A stretch of DNA of 64,000 bases from Streptomyces sp. NRRL WC-3742. GTDB lineage: Bacteria; Actinomycetota; Actinomycetes; Streptomycetales; Streptomycetaceae. The position numbers and the translations under genes were made by a program. Of the stretch, positions 1 to 6,320 are shown in pieces. The first letter of the stretch is position 1. Every line of letters starts with the position of its first letter. The notes beneath the pieces were generated by a model, which saw nothing but the letters and a program-made list of their open reading frames with translations, ran no database searches and was not told where the DNA came from. The stretch is from positions 47,190 through 111,189 of the forward strand of contig NZ_JOCF01000014.1 of the NCBI RefSeq assembly GCF_000720635.1, given 5' to 3'.

Positions 1-2
1 GG

Positions 3-506
3 GTCGGCCCGGTCGCCGGGGCGTCCTGGATCGACGTGCAGGGCACGCTCTCGGCGCTGGAGCGGCTCAGCTCCGAGGAGCTGGAGGAGATGTATTCCGG
101 GAGGCTGTGCGACCCGTCCTCGCCCAGTGAGGTGCGGTTGCCGTCCAGGGCGGAGTCGGGGCCGGTGGCGCGGCGGCTGGTGCTTTCGGTGTTGGAGTCC
201 TGGGAGCTGCACCAGCACCTGGAGGTGGGGGAGTTACTCACGAGTGAGTTGGTGAGTAACGCGGTGAGGCACGCGGCCGGGAGGACGATCGGGCTGCATG
301 TCGGCCGGAAGCCCGGGTGGCTGCGGATCGAGGTGAGGGACTCGTCGCGGGCGCTGCCGTGCATGATCCTGGCGGAGCCGCACCCGGTGAACGAGCGGGG
401 GCGGGGGCTGAAGATCGTGGATGATCTCGCGGACAGGTGGGGGGCGGACCTGCTGCCGCGCGGCAAGGGTGTGTGGTTCGAGCTGAAGGTGCGCGAGCGC
501 GGCTGA
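3..506 (+). CDS. ATP-binding (GHKL, RsbW-like) regulatory protein, 5' end outside window
   Basis: The reading frame is open to the left edge of the window, so the N-terminus is probably missing; the first internal start is a GTG at 36. The last ~120 residues are a single histidine-kinase-like ATPase domain of the small actinobacterial anti-sigma/serine-kinase type. The N-box reads SELVSNAVRHA and the G-box region reads GRGLKIVDDLADRWG, ending in the usual GKGVWFEL. Members bind ATP and usually regulate sigma or anti-anti-sigma factors, often encoded beside DUF397/XRE genes as here. The region before the ATPase (SALERLSSEELEEMY) is not a domain I recognise. Its partner cannot be inferred from this window. 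Confidence 0.75.
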   Translation, partial: VGPVAGASWIDVQGTLSALERLSSEELEEMYSGRLCDPSSPSEVRLPSRAESGPVARRLVLSVLESWELHQHLEVGELLTSELVSNAVRHAAGRTIGLHVGRKPGWLRIEVRDSSRALPCMILAEPHPVNERGRGLKIVDDLADRWGADLLPRGKGVWFELKVRERG

Positions 507-534
507 AGTTGGGGATGTGGAGCGGGAAACACGC

Positions 535-576
535 AGGGCCCCCGGGTGCGCCGTTTGTTCGGCGGAGGGGGCCCTT
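535..576 (+). terminator. Hairpin downstream of the ATP-binding gene
   Basis: AGGGCCCCC at 535-543 pairs with GGGGGCCCT at 567-575, and a second inner stem CGCCG/CGGCG encloses TTTGTT. It starts 29 nt after the stop codon and is a plausible factor-independent terminator, without a long T tract. Confidence 0.5.
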
Positions 577-749
577 GCTAGTCATCGCGCCGGCCAAGGG
601 GGTGCGTGCCGCGCGATGGTCGTCGGCAGTGCCAGGTCGGGCCCGCCGAAGTCGTGTCTTGACTATCGCATGGATCTCAGCATGTGGGCAAACCGGGTGG
701 CTTGGAATGAAAGGTTTGTAACCTACTTCACCTTTGGATTTTGCATAGG

Positions 750-953
750 TTAACGCTGGCGCCTGTGAATATTCACCGTGGTGGCGAAGGTGAGGAAGGT
801 GGACCAGGCGTCGGGGGAGAAGGTGAGGGAGGGTCCGGAGGCGTCCTTGGAGTCACGGACGTGGATGGCGGAGGGGGAGGGGGCGACCTCGACGCAGTTG
901 CCGCCCTCGTAGTCGCTGTAACTGGACTTGAACCACGTCATCTTGGCACTCAT
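750..953 (-). CDS. DUF397 domain protein
   Basis: This 67-residue protein has the DUF397 signature: an N-terminal WFKSSYSDYEGGNCVEVA, then VRDSKD and FSPDAWSTFL. DUF397 proteins are small partners of XRE/DUF5753 regulators in actinomycetes; several such pairs behave like toxin-antitoxin or developmental regulators. The ATG overlaps the stop of the upstream fragment at 950-953 (ATGA), so the two were translationally coupled. The upstream regulator has lost its HTH half, so this gene may now be an orphan with no normal promoter. The 3' side (about 700-765) is noticeably AT-richer than its surroundings. Confidence 0.8.
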   Translation of the reverse strand: MSAKMTWFKSSYSDYEGGNCVEVAPSPSAIHVRDSKDASGPSLTFSPDAWSTFLTFATTVNIHRRQR

Positions 954-1345
954 AGTTGCTCCATCGTCTTCCTGATGAGCCTCACTGAACCCTGAACGTT
1001 TAGGGCCTGCGCGCGGATCATCGCGTGTCGCCTACTGAGTTCGCCGACGAGACACGGGTCTGAGTGGAGCGCGTTCGTTCCGTGGGTCTCGACGTACGCG
1101 TACTGCTCGTTGTTGATCGTTTCCATGATGACCAGTGATCCCGAGAGTGCAGATGGGATCGCATGCCCGATCGGGATGACCTGGGTCCGGATGTTGCGTG
1201 AGTGCTCAAGCTCAAGCAGCCGCAAGAGCTGGCCCCTCATGACTTCCTTGCCGCCGATGAGTGTGTGCAGGGCGGCTTCGTAGATGGTGAAGCTGAACAG
1301 CACCGTGGACTTCTTCAACCGATCATCAGAGTCCTTGGGAGTACG
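950..1345 (-). pseudogene. C-terminal half of an XRE/DUF5753 (Scr1-type) regulator, HTH lost
   Basis: The readable part (TTG at 1318, 122 residues) is the DUF5753 domain: YEAALHTLIGGKEVMRGQLL, an IRTQVIPIGHAIPSALSG stretch and a C-terminal RHAMIRAQALNVQGSVRLIRK. Full-length family members are about 270-290 residues with an N-terminal helix-turn-helix. Here the whole HTH half is absent. In-frame sequence upstream of 1318 (residues RTPKDSDDRLKKS) still looks like family sequence, then gives way near 1345 to sequence belonging to the divergent ATP-binding gene. I infer a deletion joining the two genes head to head. The DNA-binding function must be lost. Confidence 0.7.
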
Positions 1346-1383
1346 AGGAATCGGGCACTCAGCCCGCCGACTCCATCGAGTGG

Positions 1384-1815
1384 ATGCTCCCCCGCCACCC
1401 CCGCAGCGCGGGCCGCGCTCGCATCCAACTCCTCCGGCAAGCCTTCGAGTGGCAGATCCCCGACGAGTCCACCGAGATCGCGATGCTCCTCCTCAGCGAA
1501 CTCGTCTCCAACGCCTGCCGCCACCCCCGCGTCCCCCGCGACCGCCTGATCGGCGTCGGCCTCCTCCTCCCCACCCTCACCACCCTCCGCGTCGAGGTCA
1601 CCGACGCCGCCCCCGACCTCCCCGCCCTCCGTCACGCCGCCCCCGACGACGAGTCCGGCCGGGGCCTCGCCCTCGTCGACGCCCTCGCCACCACCTGGGG
1701 CGCGCACCCGCGAGGCCCCGGCTACCTCGGCAAGGTCGTCTGGTTCGAACTCGCCCTGCTCTCGCCCGCCAGGGTCGCCTCAGATAAGCTCCGCCGCCGT
1801 GCTGGACTCGGCTGA
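1384..1815 (+). CDS. ATP-binding (GHKL) regulatory protein, probably 5'-clipped
   Basis: This encodes 143 residues with an N-box LLLSELVSNACRH, a G-box DESGRGLALVDALATTWGA and a terminal GKVVWFELAL, the small anti-sigma-type ATPase fold. ATG at 1384 is the only start in the frame after stops at 1288 and 1294, but coding-like sequence extends upstream to about 1345 (residues QPADSIEW immediately before the Met). Relatives normally begin before this point, so the native start was probably removed by the deletion that also beheaded the XRE gene. No ribosome-binding site is evident. The tail after FELALL runs into the antitoxin reading frame and looks foreign, so the 3' end may also be rearranged. 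Confidence 0.55.
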   Translation: MLPRHPRSAGRARIQLLRQAFEWQIPDESTEIAMLLLSELVSNACRHPRVPRDRLIGVGLLLPTLTTLRVEVTDAAPDLPALRHAAPDDESGRGLALVDALATTWGAHPRGPGYLGKVVWFELALLSPARVASDKLRRRAGLG

Positions 1816-2005
1816 GCACGGCGAAACGATCATCGTTACCCGAGGGGGTCGCCGCATCGCGGTGATCGGGCCCGCGCCTTCCGGGAACGGCGCCGCGCTC
1901 AATGACCTCCTCCGGCGGTTCGGACCGGACGAAGACTTCGCGGCGGATGTGGAATCCGTGCGTGACCTGCTCAGCAACGAGGTGGCTGAGTGGCCCGCCG
2001 ACTGA
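1799..2005 (+). CDS. Phd/YefM-type antitoxin, N-terminus probably lost
   Basis: This 68-residue ORF (GTG start) carries the Phd/YefM core AEHGETIIVTRGGRRIAVI followed by a short helical toxin-binding tail. Normal members start about 20 residues earlier. The frame upstream (QISSAAVLDSAEHGE) still resembles the family but has no start codon and overlaps the end of the ATP-binding gene, suggesting a truncated 5' end. It overlaps the start of the PIN-toxin remnant by 16 nt, the usual coupling for vapBC-like pairs. The partner is frameshifted, so this is likely a decaying module. Confidence 0.6.
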   Translation: MLDSAEHGETIIVTRGGRRIAVIGPAPSGNGAALNDLLRRFGPDEDFAADVESVRDLLSNEVAEWPAD

Positions 2006-2160
2006 TTCTCGACACCGGCGTCCTGATCAAGGCGGACTGTTCGCCTCGGATGACGACGTGGCCATCGCCGCGATCACTGCCGCAGAACTGCACCTTGGGG
2101 TGGAGACGGCAGACGATGCCCGACGCCTTCGCCGACTTCTCGGACCTTTCCGGCGTCCAG
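1990..2160 (+). pseudogene. PIN-domain (VapC-like) toxin remnant, frameshifted and truncated
   Basis: The first 15 codons from GTG 1990 read MARRLILDTGVLIKA, the PIN N-terminus with its catalytic Asp (LDTG). After about position 2035 the family sequence continues in another frame as DDVAIAAITAAELHLGVETA, which includes the conserved AAELHLGV glutamate motif. The second half of the domain, with the remaining acidic residues, is absent. A short deletion plus frameshift is the simplest reading. No active ribonuclease can be made from this. Confidence 0.7.
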
Positions 2161-2199
2161 GCAATCACCCTGGGCGCCCTCGGCTGAAGACGCCCTGGT

Positions 2200-2232
2200 G
2201 CGCAGGAAGTCGGCTGGGTCGACTTCCTGCGC
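2200..2232. terminator. Hairpin of the GGAAGTCGGC family, copy 1
   Basis: GCGCAGGAAGTCG at 2200-2212 pairs perfectly with CGACTTCCTGCGC at 2220-2232 across a 7-nt loop. Near-identical hairpins occur at 5128-5160 and 5791-5825. It lies after the toxin remnant. No gene is seen between about 2188 and 2469. Confidence 0.6.
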
Positions 2233-2469
2233 GGTCGTCCATCTGCCCTGTCGCCGCTCACAAATCGCGCGCCCGGCGTCACACCTCGCCCATCCTCCTG
2301 CCGCCGATCGGGTCGCCGAGTAGCATCGGCTCCGTGAACCTCTACTGGCGCGTCTGCCTGCCACCGCTCGCCGCCTGACCGGGCGTACGCGACGGTGGTC
2401 TGAGTTCTGCGTGCGCCCGTTCTCGAAACCACCCCATCCGCTGGTTTTCGACGACGGAAGTTCACGACT

Positions 2470-3360
2470 GTGTCGACGCGTACGTTCCCCCCTGCCCGCC
2501 TCCTCGACGGGCCCGCTCCCATCCTCGCCGCCGCCCTGCTGTGGGGCACCACCGGGACCGCCAGCTCCCTGGCACCCGGCGGCGCCCCGGCAGCCGGCAT
2601 CGGCGCCGCCGCCCTGGTGCTCGGCGGGCTGCTGCTCTTCCTCACCTCCCGCGCCGCCTGGGCCCTTCCCCTGGTCTGCCGCACACGCGAACGGTGGCTG
2701 CTCGCCCTCGGTGCGCTGGGGGTGGTCGGGTACCCGGTCACCTTCTACCCGGCCGTCGTCCGCACTGGGGTCGCCGTCGCCACGGTGATCGCCCTCGGCA
2801 GCGCACCGGTGTTCACGGGCCTCCTCGCCTGGCTCACCGGTCAGGGACGCCCCAGCGCACGCTGGAGCGGGGCGACGGCGCTCTCCGTCCTCGGATGCGC
2901 CCTCCTCGTCCTCGGCCCCCGCCTCTCGGGCGGCACGCCGATCGACCTCCTCGGTGTGCTGCTCGCGGCGCTCGCCGGGCTCTCGTACGCCCTCTACTCG
3001 CTGATCGGCGGGCGCCTCATCACCGCCGGGCACCCCTCCGGTGCCGTCATGGGCGCGATGTTCGGCGGAGCGGCGGTCCTGGTCCTGCCCGTGCTCGCCC
3101 TGGAACCGTCCGACTGGCTCGCCTCCGTACGCGGCACCGCCGTCGTCCTCCACCTCGCCGTCATCACCACCTACCTCGCCTACCGCCTCTTCGGCCACGG
3201 CCTCCGCCACACCACCCCCCAAACCGCCACCACCCTCACCCTCGCCGAACCCGCCGTGGCAGCCCTCCTCGGCGTCCTGGCCCTCGGCGAACACCTCCCA
3301 CCCCTCTCCTGGTGCGGCCTCGCCCTCCTCGCCACGGGCCTGGCCGCCCTCGCCGCCTGA
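2470..3360 (+). CDS. EamA/DMT-family transporter
   Basis: This 296-residue integral membrane protein has about ten hydrophobic helices, arranged as two EamA repeats; the first starts at ILAAALLWGTTGTASSLAPG and the second near LLGVLLAALAGLSYALYSL. EamA proteins export or import small metabolites or amino acids; the substrate cannot be read from sequence. The GTG at 2470 precedes a short arginine-containing N-terminus typical of the family. Its stop abuts the stop of the convergent gene at 3361, leaving no intergenic terminator. Confidence 0.85.
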   Translation: MSTRTFPPARLLDGPAPILAAALLWGTTGTASSLAPGGAPAAGIGAAALVLGGLLLFLTSRAAWALPLVCRTRERWLLALGALGVVGYPVTFYPAVVRTGVAVATVIALGSAPVFTGLLAWLTGQGRPSARWSGATALSVLGCALLVLGPRLSGGTPIDLLGVLLAALAGLSYALYSLIGGRLITAGHPSGAVMGAMFGGAAVLVLPVLALEPSDWLASVRGTAVVLHLAVITTYLAYRLFGHGLRHTTPQTATTLTLAEPAVAALLGVLALGEHLPPLSWCGLALLATGLAALAA

Positions 3361-3898
3361 TCACGGGAGTTTGCGAAGGAGTTCCTTCTCCTCGACGCAG
3401 GACTGGTCCGGGTCCGTGACGAGGCAGAGGTTGAGGCCGTCGTCATCGCGCTTGACCGTTGCGTCGACGTAGCAGGACGTGGACGCCTGGGGGCTCAGTT
3501 GTAGGGAGAACGTGTCCTTCCTGGCTGTCTTCGATCTTTCCAACTTCCAAGCGGCGTCCGTCGCGACGGTCGGACACCCCGAGGGGAGGGTGGCAGGGTC
3601 GAGCCCGCTCACGGTGGCGCTGTGGTCGGCCGCCACGTGCAGTCGGGCGCCGGAGCCGCTGCCCCAGTCGCCCACCATGTCGGCCTGCTCGACGAGGGCA
3701 GCATCGCCACCCACTTCACATGAAGGAGCCGATGACGCGGAGGACTACGAGGAGGCCCACCAGCAGCACATACCCCCCGATCACCGAGCCGCAGCCGATC
3801 GCGCACCCGTTGAACAACCTTCCGGCCCAACTCCGCCGCTGCTTCTGCTTGTACACCCTGCCCCCCACGCCCGATCCGATGTGCCGAGTCCGGCACAT
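3361..3898 (-). pseudogene. Small membrane-anchored protein, frameshifted paralog of the 5275 gene
   Basis: Two abutting minus-strand frames together make one protein. An N-terminal basic region and membrane helix (GGYVLLVGLLVVLRVIGSF) ends at a TGA at 3716-3718. In the next frame, from 3714, comes an extracytoplasmic domain (QADMVGDWGSGSGARLHVAA ... LCLVTDPDQSC). The gene at 5275 has both parts in one frame, with clearly matching segments: EQADFVGDWG, GARLHIAADHSAS and LCLVNDLDQTC. A one-base slip near 3715-3720 is the likely cause; a sequencing error or two coupled ORFs are alternatives. I chose ATG 3898 over the GTG at 3922 because the latter would place the 14-bp palindrome inside the coding region. 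Function unknown. Confidence 0.55.
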
Positions 3899-3902
3899 CA
3901 AT

Positions 3903-3916
3903 TTGAACGCGTTCAA
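3903..3916. promoter_or_regulatory. 14-bp palindrome TTGAACGCGTTCAA, copy 1
   Basis: A perfect palindrome centred on CG lies just upstream of the left (minus-strand) paralog. The identical 14-mer recurs at 5184-5197 upstream of the right paralog. Its size and CG centre resemble LacI-family operators, but no regulator is encoded nearby. Confidence 0.5.
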
Positions 3917-3941
3917 CACCACTCAAGGTGAGCCAAGCCGA

Positions 3942-4935
3942 GGCCCCGGTCCGAGGTCGCAAAGCCCCACCCGAGGTGGGGTCCTGGCAACCATGGGGGC
4001 GTGCGGCCACCAACGCCGGCAGCTTGTGGCGGGCCGGGGTCTCAGCGCGGCTGCGCGAGGCTTCGCCCCGCGCAGCCGCAAAACCCCACCCGGGGTGGGG
4101 CCTTGCGGGTTGGAGTCCTCTCGGCCACAGGGCGTGTGGCCACCAATGCCGGCGGCTTGAGTGGGTCGGGGTTGTGGTGCGGCCGTGCCTGAGGTGGGGT
4201 TTTGGGGTGGGGGCCGGGCGACGCGCGGCCCGTGGGGCTGCTGTGGCTGGAAGTTCGTCTCGGGCCGGGGTCTCATCGCGGTTGTGCGAGGCTTCGCCCC
4301 GCGCAACCGCAACGCCCCACCCGGGATGGGGCGTTGCGGGCTGGGGCCCTCTCGGCCGCAGGGCGTGTGGCCGCTATGGCTGGCAGTTTGAGCGGGCCGG
4401 GGTTGTGAAGCGGCTGTGCGAGCTTCGCCCGCACAGCCGCAAGGTCCCACCTGGGGTGGGGACCTGGCAGCCGTGCGGCTGCTGTGGCTGGTGGCTTGTG
4501 TCCGGCTGGGATTGTGGCGTGGCCGTGCGAGGGTTGCCGCGCACGGCCGCAGGCCCTACCTGAGGTGGGGGTGTGGTGGGGGCCCGGCAGCCGTGCGGCT
4601 GCTGTGGCTGGTGGCTCGTGCCGGGCGAGGTCCCGGCGCGGCTGTGCGAGGCTCCGCCCCGCACAGCCGCAAGGCTCTACACCTGCGGTGGGGTTTTGGG
4701 GCGGGAGCTCGGGGTGCGCGGCTCGTGTGGCTGTTGTGGCCGGCAGTTGGTGTCGGGTCGGGGTTGTGACGCGGCCGTGCGGGGCTTCGCCCTGCACGGC
4801 CGCAAGGCTCTACCTGGGTGGGGTTTTGGGGCCGGGGCTCAGGGTGTGCGGCCGGTGTGGCCGGCAGTTGGCGTCAGGCTGAGGCTCTCGCTCAGCCGCA
4901 AAGCCTCACCTGGGGCTGGGCCGAGGCCGGCAGCT
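3942..4935. repeat. Degenerate tandem array of about nine hairpin units with covarying stems
   Basis: Units of roughly 100-135 bp recur, with hairpin starts at 4047, 4278, 4410, 4519, 4638 and 4771, a shortened copy at 4877 and deleted copies near 3945 and 4178. Each full unit has a lead-in GGGCCGGGGTTGTGA, then a first hairpin with 11-bp arms (type GCGGCTGTGCG / CGCACAGCCGC) and loop AGGCTTCGCCC, then a second hairpin of type CCCCACC-CGG-GGTGGGG. Arms change together: GCGGTTGTGCG pairs with CGCGCAACCGC at 4278-4310, and GCGGCCGTGCG with TGCACGGCCGC at 4771-4803. Unit lengths are not multiples of three and no frame with a ribosome-binding site runs through, so I read it as non-coding structured DNA or RNA. 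I do not recognise the family. Confidence 0.75.
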
Positions 4936-5127
4936 CGTGTCGAGCCAGGGTTGTGGCACGGTCGCAAGGGCCCAGATCGTGCAGCCTGCGAGGTCACCGC
5001 CGTATCCAACCCCACTCTGCCGGGAGAGGGCCAAGAGTCGCTGCGCAGGGCACCCCCCGACCCCGGCCAGGTGCCCCCGGCAGCCGCGTGACAACCCCAG
5101 CCCCACTCAAGCTGCTGGGAACCGGTC

Positions 5128-5160
5128 GCGCAGGAAGTCGGCCCGGCCGACTTCCTGCGC
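5128..5160. terminator. Hairpin of the GGAAGTCGGC family, copy 2
   Basis: GCGCAGGAAGTCGGC at 5128-5142 pairs perfectly with GCCGACTTCCTGCGC at 5146-5160; the nominal loop is 3 nt. It closes the right side of the repeat array, just before the second 14-bp palindrome. Confidence 0.6.
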
Positions 5161-5183
5161 GTGGGCCACCTTGCCAGAGGCAG

Positions 5184-5197
5184 TTGAACGCGTTCAA
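5184..5197. promoter_or_regulatory. 14-bp palindrome TTGAACGCGTTCAA, copy 2
   Basis: Identical to the site at 3903-3916 and about 80 nt upstream of the right paralog. It is followed by AAAATCTGCG, a small AT-richer patch that could be part of a promoter. Confidence 0.5.
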
Positions 5198-5274
5198 AAA
5201 ATCTGCGAAGCTGGCGGCGGGCTGATGGTTCGTGTCATCTCGACGCGTCGCGGCCCTTGATCCGTGGGGGCGGC

Positions 5275-5784
5275 ATGGGTTTGGCGCGTGTGCCGAAATG
5301 GGCCTGGGCACTGGCTCTGTGCATCGTGGTGCCAGTGGGATGCGGGACGTTCTACGATTTCGTCCTGCCAACTGATGCCGGAGGCGACCGAGTCGTCATC
5401 GAGCAGGCCGACTTCGTGGGCGACTGGGGCAACGCGGCCGGCGCCCGATTGCACATCGCAGCCGACCACAGCGCCTCTGCGCGCGGGCTCGACCGTGCCC
5501 TGCCCGACGGGTTGTGTCGGCCGACGCTTCCGGTCGCGCACTGGGAGTTCTTCTCCGAGCCGGACAACATCCTTGGCCATGATCGGTCCGACCCTTCGCC
5601 GACCAAGGGCCGTGACTTCTACCTGACACCGGAGGCGGACCCGGTCGCCCGCCCCGATCCTTGCAGTGTGTCGGGGCGGGTTCACCGGGACAGCGGTGGA
5701 TACAGCCTCTGCCTCGTCAATGACCTGGACCAGACCTGTGCGGACGGCGACCTACTTCGTAGGGCCGCGCCGCGATCCGGCTGA
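5275..5784 (+). CDS. Membrane-anchored or lipoprotein-like extracytoplasmic protein, unknown function
   Basis: This encodes 169 residues from ATG 5275, which has GGGGG upstream; a TTG at 5257 is less likely. An N-terminal hydrophobic segment (WAWALALCIVVPVGCG) could be a membrane anchor or a lipoprotein signal, but the residue three before the Cys is Pro, unusual for a lipobox. The rest is extracytoplasmic, with the EQADFVGDWGNAAGARLHIA motif and four C-terminal-half cysteines that may pair. It is the intact paralog of the broken gene at 3361-3898. The FVGDW...A..LHI..D pattern resembles small actinomycete proteins with a lipocalin-like strand order, but I cannot assign a family. Confidence 0.65.
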   Translation: MGLARVPKWAWALALCIVVPVGCGTFYDFVLPTDAGGDRVVIEQADFVGDWGNAAGARLHIAADHSASARGLDRALPDGLCRPTLPVAHWEFFSEPDNILGHDRSDPSPTKGRDFYLTPEADPVARPDPCSVSGRVHRDSGGYSLCLVNDLDQTCADGDLLRRAAPRSG

Positions 5785-5790
5785 TCGCCC

Positions 5791-5825
5791 CGCACAGGAA
5801 GTCGGCTGGGCCGACTTCCTGTGCG
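5791..5825. terminator. Hairpin of the GGAAGTCGGC family, copy 3
   Basis: CGCACAGGAAGTCGGC at 5791-5806 pairs perfectly with GCCGACTTCCTGTGCG at 5810-5825. It starts 7 nt after the stop of the preceding gene, so a terminator role is likely. The outer pair changes relative to copies 1 and 2 (GCGC...GCGC to GCAC...GTGC) are compensatory. Confidence 0.7.
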
Positions 5826-5842
5826 GGTGGGCGGGGCGTCGA

Positions 5843-5848
5843 TAGGGT
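5843..5848 (+). promoter_or_regulatory. Candidate -10 TAGGGT for the SnoaL-like gene
   Basis: TAGGGT lies 31 nt before the ATG at 5880 and directly after the preceding terminator. No convincing -35 is visible. Confidence 0.35.
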
Positions 5849-5879
5849 GGCGTGACCGTGTGATCTATGGGGGCCGGAC

Positions 5880-6320
5880 ATGTCGGATGTGCTGCAACTG
5901 CTCGCCCGCTACCGCCGGGCGATGCTCGATCTCGACGCGGACGCGCTGGCCGGGCTCTACGCCGAGGACGGGGTGCACGAGTTCCCGTTCCTCTTTCCCG
6001 GGATGCCCGAGCGCTATTCGGGCCGGGAGGAGGTCCGGGCCGGGTATCGGGCCGCCTGGGGTGCGAGTGCCGCGAGGCCGCAGGAGATCCGGGAGGTGGC
6101 CGTCCACCCGGGTGCCGACCCCGAGGTGCTCACCGTCGAGCAGACGGTGATCGGCACGATCGCCGGCACCGGCGCGCCGTTCGCCCTCCCCGGCCTGCTG
6201 GTGCTGCGGGCCCGGGACGGGTTGCTCGTGCACGTCCGCGACTACATGGACGGCCTCGGCGTCGCCCACGCGATGGGGCGGCTGTCCGCCGTCGCGGCCA
6301 GGCTGGAGAGCGGTAGCTAG
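5880..6320 (+). CDS. Nuclear transport factor 2 / SnoaL-like domain protein
   Basis: This 146-residue single-domain protein has the cone-shaped alpha+beta fold pattern of the SnoaL/NTF2 group: an N-terminal helix VLQLLARYRRAMLDLDADAL, then LYAEDGVHEFPFLFPGMPER, a GREEVRAGYRA helix and strands ending VRDYMDGLGVA. Members range from polyketide cyclases to ketosteroid isomerases and binding proteins. It is monocistronic and convergent with the tetR gene, so it may be unconnected to it. The substrate cannot be inferred. Confidence 0.75.
   Translation: MSDVLQLLARYRRAMLDLDADALAGLYAEDGVHEFPFLFPGMPERYSGREEVRAGYRAAWGASAARPQEIREVAVHPGADPEVLTVEQTVIGTIAGTGAPFALPGLLVLRARDGLLVHVRDYMDGLGVAHAMGRLSAVAARLESGS

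Noticed and set aside
3923..4563. Overlapping ORFs within the hairpin array on both strands
   Set aside because: They exist because stop codons are rare in this GC-rich repeat. Unit lengths are not multiples of three, so the repeated peptide changes frame between units.
3942..4935. CRISPR array interpretation of the repeats
   Set aside because: Units are degenerate, vary in length and consist of two hairpins with no unique spacers. No cas genes are nearby.
3942..4935. Integron attC array interpretation
   Set aside because: There are no gene cassettes between hairpins, no integrase, and no R'/R'' boxes of the attC type.
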